A stretch of DNA of 64,000 nt, from contig JBANDB010000008.1 of NCBI GenBank assembly GCA_037576215.1, positions 434,001 to 498,000 on the forward strand, in the 5' to 3' direction. The DNA comes from Armillaria gallica (lineage: Eukaryota > Basidiomycota > Agaricomycetes > Agaricales > Physalacriaceae). The notes under the pieces are model-generated. The model searched no databases. It was given only the letters and a program-made list of their open reading frames with translations, and had not been told where the DNA came from. Both the position numbers and the translations under genes were made by a program. This document shows positions 11,443-22,655 of the stretch, in pieces (the first letter of the stretch is position 1; each line of letters opens with the position of its first letter).

Positions 11443-12249
11443 ACAAGCAGAGTGTCAACGATGGCAATGGCGGTCGCATAGAAGAAAGCGAGTACGGGCT
11501 GAGGTATCATTGTGATGCATGCTTGGGGAACACGCTAGTGTACACGTATGTGCCAGCACCTCCATCTAAAAATCTAAAAATAGCTGCAGCATCTTCTAGA
11601 ACTATTAGGTAACTGGATGGATCCTTTCACTGCTATTGACAACTATTTGTTGCCTGATCTTTGGTCCCACACCCTGAGATCGCTCGGATCGGCGGTTTTT
11701 GCGCCTATGGAGGCAAGTCACTCGCGACTGGACCATTGGGTCGTTGTCCATTGCAGGCATGTCTGGACGTATGTTGATGTACTACCTGCGCCCGGATCCT
11801 CCTTGGCAAATACAACTTGTCATTGCCGCCTCCCCGAAGGTACATTGAAAATTTTTCGACCAATCGATTCTACGATCGTCCTTCTCTTGATGAGAATTAC
11901 CCTACTTGGCCCTAACTGGAAGTGCGTGTGGGCAACCGGTTTACCCTGGTTACCTCACAAGAGAAGACGCCTGAATTGCAATGCTACTGCCAAAAGAGGT
12001 GATCACCATGCCTCCGTTGTCTTGGTTAGCTGTGACTCTTGACATGCGGGAATTCTGGTCGGCCTTTCCATATCTTCTCCAAACCAGGCCCCAACTCCTT
12101 CTTTTCTTGTCCAGTTTTTCACATTCTTCCCCACCATCTTTGCACCTGTCTTCCCTTTTCTTCTGTCGCCCCCTGCCTTTAGCGTAAGCCTCCTCATAAA
12201 TTAATGACCGTCTCTAACGCATTTTTTTCCTGTCTCGCAAGTTCTGCCT
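11443..12249. other. No confident gene
   Basis: A plus-strand frame at 11617-12042 (141 codons) starts with ATG and is Leu/Trp-rich, but has no motif I can name. A pyrimidine-rich tract precedes the 12250 frame. The region may be the shared upstream region of the phosphotransferase (minus) and the 12250 gene (plus). Confidence 0.35.
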
Positions 12250-13123
12250 ATGTCGTGCCCTACTTCTCCAACTGCTCCCCTGGTTATCACTGCCAAACCT
12301 TTCAACATGTCTATGTCGGGACCTCCTGCTGGCCTCTCGTCGAATATCCCGCCCTCAGATGCCATGAATATCGATCTACCCCCACAGTCTGAGCGTGCCG
12401 TGTTGCCCTCCCTCGGTATCCCGCCTACCCCAGTCCTTCCTCCACCGGCTCCCGCAGGTTCCCCTACTCAACAAGGCGCCGATACCCAGTTCAAAGCTCT
12501 GGGGCGGCGGGGCCTGACTCTGAATTTCAGAAGACCGTCCTCACACTGGAAACTCTGCGAGAAAAGGCTCCTACAGGGATCTCGTGTACTGACGAGGACA
12601 TTTTGGAGTGGGCACGCCAATTCGCGGCAACCTGGGTAAGTTTTCGTGTCTTCCTTATCGCAGCAACATCCTCACTAGCTTTCCACACCCCGGACCAACT
12701 TTGAACTCTTGATTCGTATAGCCAATTACTCTTTCAACAGCTGGGTGGGACTGGGAACCGCCAGTGAAGCCAAAGTTTGGTCCTCCTAGCAAAGCATCCA
12801 AGACCCCGGCTTCGTCGAAAACTGTAGCTCCGAAGTCCATCCAGGAAGAGAAGGTTGGCCCGCCACCCTGGGTCTCCAAGTTCTCTGCCACTGAAGTCGA
12901 CGAGTCAGATATTGATGAGGTCGTCGTCGTGGATACTTCAGCGTCGAAGCCTCCCCGTAAGCGCCAAGTTGTCCCATTGCCAAAAGCTTCCGCTACCGCT
13001 CCATATTCGAAGTCATTTGCCACCGTCTCTCACTCTACCGGCGACGAGGTCCCACTTCGCAAAGCCCAAGTTCTTTCAACACTGGTCGTCCTCCAAGCGT
13101 GCTCCCCTAGATTCGGAGGCTGA
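12250..13123 (+). pseudogene. Pro/Ser-rich hypothetical protein, frames do not join cleanly
   Basis: The first part encodes a Pro-rich tract (PPTPVLPPPAPAG). A second frame covers about 12500-12635 and contains GISCTDEDILEWARQF before a GTAAGT donor at 12636. After an acceptor at 12738-12740 a third frame (to 13123) encodes KPKFGPPSKASK, an acidic patch (DESDIDEVVVVD) and a Lys/Ser-rich end. Going from the first to the second frame needs a shift near 12480-12510, and the obvious intron does not keep frame into the last part. It is therefore a decayed gene or one with introns I could not place. Charged, low-complexity composition suggests a nuclear or gag-like protein, but no domain is recognised. 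Confidence 0.35.
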
Positions 13124-14481
13124 GGCCATGCCTCACTCTTCTATTATCGAGGCCGTTGTGATGGAGTTCGGGCCTTCCGTCGTCGCCGATCATGTTGAGC
13201 GTTATGTCAAGAGAGCGAACTAGCCAGTCGGAGTCAGAGCAAGGGTGCTTAAGCATAACTTGGGTGGGAGCCTTTTCTCTTGGCGAGAGTCAGACGCGCA
13301 GCGTCCCGAATTCGGACCTTACAGATCTTATATACATATTGGACTTGAATTTTCTCGTAGCATTATCACGGCCATCGTGCCAGACTTTCTCACTAGCTAC
13401 GTTCCCATGTCCCCTTTCTGTAGTATCGCAGCCCTCCTGCCACAGTTTTCAACATCCCCCCTATAATAAAATGTTTAAGTCATCAAATCAATTACCACCA
13501 TGTTAACCCTTCTCTGTGTGCGAACTTGTAAGATTTTTATGTCTCTGGCCACACCCAGACTCCTTCCCATATTCTCCTTAATGGGGGGTTATAAAAGCTG
13601 CTTTGCAGCTATTTTTTAATCTAGTCATCACCCACCATTGTTCCTGTGTACATCGCTCAATAAGAGTCCTACGCTATTTATATGCCTAATTTTGTGCATG
13701 AAGGAAATATGCATTGGCGCTGGAAATGCTTCGATATACCATTACGGTCAAGTCGGAAAGAGAAATCTCTCTGCCAAAATCTGATTTCTGGGAGATTGAA
13801 ATGTGTCTGAAGAAACTTCTCCAGATCGGTAAACCATTTCCGCTTGATTTCCTTTCCGCTGATATCATTGTGGCCAGGAAGTGTTTCTCGATGGCCCTAA
13901 CTATCTTCGCTCTCGTGATCTTGAGGCATCGTTCTCGATGCTCTGCTTAGTCATCGTACTCTATTTTTAGAGCATTGAGTCGAGCCTTCCGCTATACTTT
14001 ACTTGATAAAATTAAAACAAAACCGGCATCATTGCAGTGGTCACTGTATATTGTGAAGACGAGGGCGAACGCAGATCAAGTCAGTGTTTTGCGGGTCGCG
14101 CGACAGTTGCCAAAGTCACGACTGTTGCGTAATCGTCACTGTCACAGTCAGTAAACGACCGCGACTTTCCCCTCGCCAGCGCGACCTGGCCTGCCCATGG
14201 ACCGGAAGGTCGGAAAACCCGTGACAAAGCAGTCGGGGTCGGAGACAACCAAGTTAGTCGCAAACGACGTCATATGTGGCTTCACAGCCACAGAGACTCG
14301 GTCAAGATCATTTGCGTGACCGGCAACTGTCGCCCCGAAGTTTCACAATCGGCAACCGTGACTTCGGCCCAAGGTCAGGCGACCGTACAACTGTGGGATT
14401 GTAACGCGTGACAGTTTCCTGAAAACCAAAAGATGTCTGTTTCACTACATAGATGAATACATTGTCATTGCCCAAGAATCC
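13124..14481. other. Repeat-bearing intergenic stretch
   Basis: No supported gene. At 13866-13985 lies a right-form arm of the TCGATG repeat family (GATGCTCTGCTTAGTCATC then TCTATTTTTAG). At 14040-14420 lies a GAC/GTC-rich block resembling the one at 7190-7506. A minus-strand frame at 14081-14263 falls inside this block and is not a gene. Confidence 0.5.
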
Positions 14482-17400
14482 TTATTCAGCCTTTCTGAGA
14501 TCAGAAAGAATGTCTTCACCTGGGTTTACATGGTGATCAGAGGAAGACACTGAAGGCAGAAAATGTGAACTTACCAATTTTGGCGGAATTGTCGACAACC
14601 ACAAAGCTTCTTGTCAGCTGCAATTCTCCCACTTCACGTACTTCGATGGCCTTGGTATCAATTTTCAGATACCTTTCCAGGCATCTCATTGCCGAGAATT
14701 CAAAGCTCTCTGTGAAGAAATCATGGTCCTTTGCGTCTGAGATGATTCTCAGGCAAAAATGGATAGCGGAAGCCCTGGCAAAATCAGAAATCGCCATTCG
14801 TCTGACTTGAGATAAGGGAATTAAGCCAAGGTCAGGCTGATTCTCTTCAATGAGTAGAAGACAGTGGTGCTTTGCTAGACACTGTATAATGGATAGATAA
14901 GCACTTATTGCCAAAACCGTGGCGTCATTCTGTTCGGAATCCCACGAATTGAAGGCATCAAGGAAGAAGCACCAATTACCAAGCGCGATGAGATTCATCA
15001 ATCCCATTTTGTTCAGCTTCGGAAAATGGAAGTCAACACCTGGAAAATGGTTGGTTATGTTCGAAGAGTTTCCAGAATTTGACGTACTGTTGGTACCTTC
15101 CTTGACACTCTTACCAAAGTATATCATTATGCGTAGCAGAACGCGCTGTAGGTGGGCAATCGGAAGACCACCGATATCCCGAAATATTTGGGTACGGACC
15201 CATCCTGAGACGGTCTTTGATAACACGACAGTAGAGTAGAAGTGGTGACCTTTTATAATTGAATTTTCCAGAGCGACAACTGCATGGTGAGTCTCGGGAC
15301 GTATGTACCTGCCCCTGTGTCAGCATTGATCAAGATGGATACACCATGACATACAGGGCAGACCCTGGTTTCAGCACGACGACCTCTGCGGTCCAATATT
15401 TCGGGTCCGGGAAAAATCCAGGTTCCCAATCATTGACGACTTCATCCTCAGCAGGCTCAGCTTCCCAATTAATGGCGACGTCCTTGTCTCCAGTGTCACG
15501 ACGTTGGAACAGGTACCATATCTGGCACCCACAGAGCACCTCAATGGCCGTTCCGACCCCAAAACTGTCTGTGGCCACGTTGGTTGCAGCCCCTTTGGTT
15601 GCAATGAACCAGAAACTCGTCACCGAATGTGGATACGCATCATTAGAGATCCCAGGGACATCAGATGTTTTATCAAAGGCACAAAGATGGGAAGATAAAA
15701 TACTGGCAGGGTAACGTTAAGTGCACTTAAAGCTACAAGATAAACATCAAGCTTACGACTGCAAAGGGTGGCTGTTGGAAGGATCACTGCGGGACAAGGA
15801 GATAAAATTCACCACACCGCGATCTCCTTCAACGCCTCCGGCGTACATGTCTCGAAGAGATATGTCGACAGTTATAACAGGCTCGCGTGAGCGTTTGTGA
15901 CCTGCAGGTTGCATTAGAGTACACTTTCATAATAAATAGATGGCACTCGCCTCCCAAATGATGAACTTCGTCGATGTCACCAATGTCTGAGAGAGTCGCC
16001 AAAGACCAATCTAATGGAGAGGCGGGTGTTTCAAAAAGATGGATATTTGATTTTGCAAATATCGACAGCGTGTTAGAAGGATCATTCAAAGCATCCTTGA
16101 AGTTGATCAACTTGATCATTGACTCCCTTTTACTTCGGCTATTGAAACAATTGTTCCAATTCTGTACCTTGCATCGGTCTATCCGCTAAATTATGATGAG
16201 GCAGTGTAGCAGGAAAGTGGTTGGTTGACTCACATTCGATCTCAGGGCAAAGTAAGTGAACTTGACTTTCGAATTCGTCAGTGGATCCCAAACCTCCGGT
16301 AGGACGACTCCACACGGAAAATAGGAGACACGTGCATCCGTTTTTGCCTTCTTCGCTCCACTCCGCGTTATATCTGTCCCCGAACGATCCCGCTTCCTTT
16401 GTGAGACATGGTGGAAGTCGTCTTGTCCCCCGGATCCTAGAATCGTCTGGTCTATCAAGGGCAAACTTGACCAACCCCCCAAAATGTCGGGTACAGAATT
16501 CTTCGTTAACTGGTTGACATCCATGACTGGAAGCACAGCGATAGAGATCCTCTTTGCTCGCTCTGGGGAGACGCTATGACACCTTCGCGGTTGCAACCTT
16601 GAGACTCCACGGGGAGGACAAGACTTTCTTCTGCCTCGTTCTATGGGAACCTTCTCGTGACGACTGATTTCTCCCCAACGTGATCTGTTCTCGTCCAGCC
16701 ATACTTGTGTTGCTGCTGCGATCCTGGCTTCAGACCCAAGAACACGTTCCTGTTGGATCAACAGAATGACATCTGAAAACCATTCCCCTAAAAACCATCC
16801 CTGTTCCACCATGGCCGATTCGTCCTCTGACAATATGGAGTTATTGCCCCGCCTTGGTGATGCTGGAAGCAAAGGCTGAACTTCATCGAGAAATTGGGTC
16901 AATGCAATCTCGCTACTGCAGGAGCCGCATACTACACGGAAAATGGACCTCCACAGTACCCCTTCAACATGACCTAGCAGGGCTGGTTTCCCGATTGAAG
17001 AGAGTCGTCCTCCAATCTTGCATGAAACGTCAGGCAACGGTATTAGACAAGGATTTTAGAACTTCTTACCTGTAAGGCACAGGATACACTGATTGTATTG
17101 TACATCCTATTACCAACGATAATGAATAAGGGAGAGAGTGCGACAGCGACCGCGAAGACTTTTTTGACGTGAGGGAGGTCCCTTTTAAGGTTGTCTAAGT
17201 ATTGTTCGTCGTTGATTCCTGTACGTCGAATATATCTTCAAACAAGTTAGTAGACTGATGGTTTGAAAAATGAAGTAACCTACTGTGTCCATCTCGGGTC
17301 CATGCCATGATCCTCCACCCATTGTGGTGTGTGGTCCACGCCATGATTCTAACGCAAATATTAGAATGAGAACAATTCCCGACGAATTTGAATGTACTCA

Positions 17401-18082
17401 CGAACAAAATGAAGCGTATGTAAACTCCGAGCAAGTCCAGCAGACAAGTTATTTTTTCCCAAGTTTCCACCCCTCGACGAGAATACATGTGAGACAGCTG
17501 AGCTCCTTCCACTGGAATACTGATGGGCGGAAGAGCCGGACGCTGTTTCGGAATTTGACTGAGCCTTTGACACCATGTACGGAGAGGCTCCAATGCCTTG
17601 ACAGCTTGGATGTTTGCAGAAAGTATACGAATGGGAAGATGACTTACATCAAGTTCCTCTTGTGAGAGGTTCATGGCATTGTAGCTGGGGTGGTGGGGTC
17701 GGCTTCGAGTCGGATGCAAGAAACTGCATGCAACATCCATCACTTTGAATAGGACAAGCATGTCCAACACCCTGGCTTCGTCAGGGCTTCCAACCATGTC
17801 ATCGATGCTTTTGTGGGAATGCTCAGAGCCGTTGGACCAGATTTCATTTGCGAAACATTGTAAGGCCTTGGCGATGCCTCTGCCAAACACCAAGACAGGG
17901 TCGCCTTGAGATCTTTCAGCAGTAGCGCATGAAGAAAACCACGTGTGCAGGTCCTTCTGCGTGGCTAGGAATTCAGGGCATGAATATGGCATGGACCAAA
18001 CTAGAGGCGAGCCTTTGGCTGTTCCATAACCAGCTGTTAGGAGAAAATACAGCTCGTTGAGTAAGATTCCTTTGCTGCTCAT
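14482..18082 (-). CDS. Two-module protein with C-terminal JmjC-like domain (paralogue 2)
   Basis: Nine exons join in one frame: 17402-18082, 17284-17348, 17070-17235, 16234-17016, 15951-16185, 15757-15901, 15355-15702, 14575-15308 and 14482-14519, about 1064 residues. Eight introns are 46-55 bases; seven are GT-AG and one (15902-15950) reads as GC-AG. Residues 1-565 match paralogue 1 in blocks and have a hydrophobic segment (VALSPLFIIVG) near 285. Residues from about 566 on look like the JmjC/cupin fold (Fe(II)/2-oxoglutarate oxygenases). Supporting features are WNNCFNSRSK, WFIATKGAAT, FGVGTAIEV, VVVLKPGSALYIRPETHHAV, and then GHHFYST. The metal site expected as HxD reads ATD (about 735-737); a distal His (about 816) is present. 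Substrate unknown; because of the Ala it may be a non-catalytic relative. Two adjacent genes are an alternative if the 48-base intron 16186-16233 is not real. Confidence 0.65.
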
Positions 18083-18775
18083 GGAAAATGCTCACTGCCT
18101 GCGTTCATAGGATACCGTGCTTCTATGGACATGACTGTGTGACAAAGAAGAGATCAACCGTGGGAAAGTGTTTTTATTGTTCTCACGTCCAAACAACTGT
18201 CATCCTCAACCTCCATCCCCAGTCGAAAGTCTAGAGGCCTGGATTGACACCCACGAGTACCAATCAATCCATCGATGTCCATGGATATATAGAGATGCTG
18301 ATGGATGCAGTTGGGCAAAGCTGAGCGTACTCTGAGAGCTCTCGAGCCTGCATAGATTCATCATGACCGGGACCGTCAAGAACTTCGCGCGGGGTTTTGC
18401 AAGCGACTGGTAACTAACGTTAGTATACTCTCCCTTTACCATCATGACCCTAGCCCGACATGTTGCCCTTCCCTGCTGTGTTACCATCTTCGCTGGGAAC
18501 CATTGCCGCCAGTTCATTTATGACCTGCACGCCATCTCCTCCATTTCGCCTCTCCTCCACATAGGTGCGTAGTTATAATTTCCCCTGGGCTGAGTGACTT
18601 ACATGTGTTCAACTTCGGCTTCAGGTTGCTACGTCTGACGTGTTTTCGTTGGCCGCACTCTTTTTTTTCGCATGCGGTACATTAAAGCTCTATCTTATAG
18701 TACGGATATATGGTTAAAACCAGCCAGGTTCGCGGTTCAGTCTGCCGACAGCCACATGCCCGTGTATGGACAGGA
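18083..18775. other. Intergenic, no supported gene
   Basis: Upstream region of paralogue 2. Only short frames occur (for example 18206-18517, minus), without motifs. A T-tract lies at 18661-18668. Confidence 0.45.
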
Positions 18776-19519
18776 GATGGGAGTGTGATAGGTTGTAGGC
18801 CTGTAGCTACCCGGTGTATTCAATTTGTAGAGCTAGCTAGCAAATAAATGTGTGTCTTATTGATTACTATCGATGATACGCACCGAAAATAGTCTGTGAG
18901 CATCAATGGGTATCCATAGGTAGCGATCGCAAAACCGTGCGATGCCCCATTCTTAGCGAGCTACAGCCTTCCATTGATTTATCGACTGGTATCTCTCCAA
19001 ACCCGCCCAAGCCCACAGACGTTTAACTGGGCTTCATCGGTGATACAAAGTTATCTGCCAACTTTCTCAGTTATACTGCGGCCAGACGTCTCGCAGAGAC
19101 AGCCATTCATCACTTGCCAATGAAATCTACCTGTCGTGATCGATTATAACAATGCGCATCCACCGAAGCCTTGACATTGCTCAAAGACATTCAGCCATCA
19201 AACTTTAAATGTGAACATTCGGAACTGCCATCCTCAATGGCCCAAATTAGTTAGACAGAGGCATCGGCCTCGATGCTCTGCTTAGTCATCATAGTCTATT
19301 TTTAGTGCATCGAAGCGACAATTTGCATGCCTAGCAAGGATTGTATGGATATTGAAATGGGCAAGTATGCCCAATCCACTATTCAAACATTTTCACTCCA
19401 CCAAACCGCACACAACCACGAAGGACTATGCACCCACCAGAGCTCAAGACAAGAAATCGAAACTCAGAAATGCCCACATAATACCGATATCCTTACATAC
19501 AGATCCGTTAAATTACTAT
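18776..19519. repeat. Right part of the 1.65 kb repeat
   Basis: This aligns over its length with 20448-21165 in direct orientation. Examples are GGGAGTGTGATAG, GATACGCACCGA, GGGTATCCATGGGTAGCGAT (variant), GGCCAGACGTCTCGCAGAGA and CGCATCCACCGAAGCCTTGA. It includes a right-form arm at 19215-19325. It abuts the full copy that starts at about 19520. Non-coding. Confidence 0.8.
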
Positions 19520-21165
19520 TAGTGGTACAAAAGCGCAAGATGTACACTTAGCCCTATAGGGCCTTAGATTACTTTAAACATGGACGCCATCATCGTCATC
19601 ATCGATTTTGATGTTCTAAAAGAAGAATTCGCTGACTAAGCTAAGCATCGAGTCCGATGCCTGTTTCCACGTACTTTTGGCCATCGGGGATGACAGTCCC
19701 AAGGGGACACTACTGAGGGCCCTCATTACGGTGCAATAGGGTCTTATCCAGCAAACCCTTGTCATCCTTGCATCATTTATGTTGTATTTTCCGGGTATCT
19801 TTATGAGGAACCAACCTTTGGTCATATTTCAACGTTTTTTATTTTATTTATTTTACAAAAAACACATAAAAACTCCACATTTCGAACTGGCTATTAAGAC
19901 GCCGTGGCGGTTCCTTACCTCTTGTTCCCTTCTCTCTTGCATCTGGTTTCATCATCTGCTATATTGTACCCACAATACTAAACAATGATTCCATGCAAAC
20001 TCCTGTAGTTACCATGTCATCAACAGTCTACATTGCCTAACAATACTCAGTTTCCTGAAACCTTTTACATATCTTTCCAAGTTTTCATCTGCAAAATGAT
20101 CCTGCGCTCCCGGATGGACTCTACCCTCGCGTCCTATTTCTGGCAGGAGGCTATTGCGTTGATTGGCTACCATCCAAGACTTGAGTGTTCGTTATCTGTG
20201 TTGCTCCTTTGTATTTTGTTAGAATAAGTCTTCCGGGTTCAATTCGAATTATACAAACCCCAGTACGTTTCCTTTTGTGATTATACAAGTTCGAACTTGC
20301 CCACGAAATCAAGATCGGCCGGATGGAATTATAGACATGACAAATACGCCAGATAACCTTAAATTTTGGGTCAAGCATTTTTAAAAGAGATCAACTATAT
20401 CATTCCAACGGTTCATAATTCCGGTAATTCAAACCACGTGCACCAAGTATGGGAGTGTGATAGATTGCAAGCCTGTAGCTACCGGAAGTATTCAATCTGT
20501 ATAGCTAGCAAGCAAATAAACGTTTGCCTTATTGATTAATATTGATGATACGCACCGACAATAGTCTTATGAGCATCAATGGGTATCCATGGGTAGCGAT
20601 CGCAAAACCATAGGATGCCCCATTCTTAGCGAGCTCCAGCCTTCCATTAATTTATGGACTCGTAGCTCTCCAAACCCACCCAAGCCCACAGACTTTTAAT
20701 TGGGCTTCCATCGGTCATACAATGTTATGTGCCAACTTTATTCGTTATATGGCGGCCAGACGTCTCGCAGAGACAGCCATCCATCACTTGCCGATGAAGT
20801 CTATCTGGTATCATCGATTATACCAATACACATCCACCGAAGCCTTGACATTCTTCAGAGACATTCAGCAATCAAAATTTAAGTGTAAATATTTCGAACT
20901 GCCATTCTCGATGGCCCAAAATACTTAGACCGAGGCATCGTTCTCGATGCTCTGCTTAGTCATCAGAGCCTATTTTTGGTGCATCGAAGCCAGATATTGA
21001 AATAGCCAAGTACGCCCAATCCACCACTCAAAGCTTTTTCACTGCGTCAAGCCGCACACAAATCACGAACGACTATGCACCCACCACAGCTCAACGCAGA
21101 GATCGAACCTCTGAAATGCTCACATAATACCGACATACAGATCCATTAGATTGCCACTAGCGGGA
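19520..21165. repeat. Full-length copy of a 1.65 kb non-coding repeat
   Basis: The left arm (19598-19700) and right arm (20890-20996) are inverted relative to each other: CTAAAAATAGA..GACTAAGC..ATCGAG.CCGATGCC..GGCCATCG.GGATG.CAGT on the left and its reverse complement on the right. Further sequence shared between copies lies outside both arms, so the arms are internal. The left outer flank starts at TAGTGGTACAAAAGCGCAAG. On the minus strand the right outer flank has GGTTCGATC (21101-21109), close to the pol III B-box, preceded by TGGCAATCTAATGG. No coding frame was recognised. Partial copies are at 6333, 18776 and 22505. Confidence 0.75.
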
Positions 21166-21416
21166 ACCCGTGAATAGTTGGATTTCTAGTCTAAAATACC
21201 CCAAACACGTTTATGTAGCTATAAGATATTGGTATATGCGAATTTATGTGGCACCAGTGACTTCGGCAGGGATGACTTACCCTCGCTTTGCTGCCTGCCA
21301 GGCTCCTTGCTGTTGTCTGTGATCAAATTATTTCTTCTGTGTTTTCATTAGCGAAAGCTGATGCTGGGCAGTACGGTCAGTCTGAATGAGAAGCAAACGA
21401 TGGGAAAGTTCAAACA

Positions 21417-22407
21417 TCACCTTAATGCAGAACATAGGTGGTTGGCGTTGATGAAGGTGTACAGCGTGATCCTGTAAATGTAGCACAAGGATTCTGCGAC
21501 ACTACAACACGGTCTAATACAAAGTACCTTCTGAATGCTCTCATTCTCAGGGATGAGTGCGCACAAGGTTATCTTGCTTAACCTTTGAGTTCGGGACGTT
21601 GAACTTGTTACAGGGAGTAAACCATTGTCACATTTCCTGAAATATGGTTTGAACAAGACCATATGGAGCATAAGACATACCCTAGGTCTCTCTCGAGTTC
21701 TCCGTACAAGCTGATCAAGCTTCATTTCCGAACCGTACTGTAATGTCACTGTAGGACTCCTCAAGGGTTTATTAATCGTATTTACTCCAGCGATTCGGTA
21801 TCTTATCTAGAGTTTGCGCTGGTAGGCATGTGGCGTTGTCAGGATGACCGTAATTGTAGCATCGAATGTGGCTTCTTCAGAAAAGATGTCAGCCCCCAAT
21901 TTGAGGGCAAACATGAACTAGTAGCTGAATGATTCGAAGGGAGACGACGTCAGCTGGATATTGAATTTGAAGACGACATCTTCCAACTTTTGAGGCCTAC
22001 AAAGAGAGTTGTGTAAATAGTAATAGTATGTAAAGAGAGAGTACCTACCCTTTGCTCACGCAGAAAAGGCGCTTGCATAGAATGACCGGAGACCTCAGAC
22101 GCACCGAGCTGGGGAACATAAAGTTTGCAGTCACAATTGTTTAGCACCTGCAGGGGACTGCGACCTTCAACATGTTAGCTAATTTGACTCGCTGCGCTCG
22201 CAGCTAAACGAACCTTGCGCGGCACTACCAGGTCAACGTCGATACCAAGCATGCTTCAAAGCAGTCGGTGGCCATAATTAATGAAGGAAGAGACCCCCGG
22301 GAGGAAGTAGCCTGGAGACCCTGGCAAGCTGGTTTATAGATACTGGCAGAACTCATACAACCTGTGGGGAGGAACTCTGAGGAAGACAGGGAGAAGAACA
22401 AATACAT
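21417..22407 (-). pseudogene. Possible decayed multi-exon gene
   Basis: Several minus-strand stretches look exon-like. An intron with donor GTAGGTACTCTC and acceptor TTTGTAG (about 21994-22050) joins a frame containing KLYVPQLGASEV to one containing LEDVVFKFNIQL. The downstream frame is interrupted by a TAG before a segment with FALKLGADIF and continues to about 21790. A further frame lies at 21417-21764. No family is recognised, and the stop suggests decay. Low confidence. Confidence 0.25.
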
Positions 22408-22504
22408 GATGGAATATCAGGCCTAAGAACCAATGAAAAGCTCGAGTTGTGTAGCCAATGAGAGCGGAGTTCCCACATTCACTCGTTGTATAGTAGATTA
22501 GTGG

Positions 22505-22655
22505 TATAAAGCGCAAGATGTACACTTAGCCCCAAAGGGCCTTAGATTACTTTAACCATCATCGATGTTGATGTTCTAAAAATAGAATGTGCTGACTGAG
22601 CTAGTCATCGAGTCCGATGCCCGTTTCCAGGTACTTTGGCCATCGGGGATGCCCC
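22505..22655. repeat. Left fragment of the 1.65 kb repeat
   Basis: AGTGGTATAAAGCGCAAGAT, ACTTAGCC...GGGCCTTAGATTACT, and the left arm with CTAAAAATAGAAT, CATCGAGTCCGATGCC and GGCCATCGGGGATG match 19520-19690. It stops abruptly at about 22652, where unrelated sequence with a short direct repeat (CAATGAGCGC twice, about 90 bases apart) begins. Confidence 0.7.

Noticed and set aside
21090..21165. tRNA gene on the minus strand
   Set aside because: Box-like motifs are present, but no acceptor stem pairing or anticodon arm could be drawn, and the sequence belongs to a repeat.
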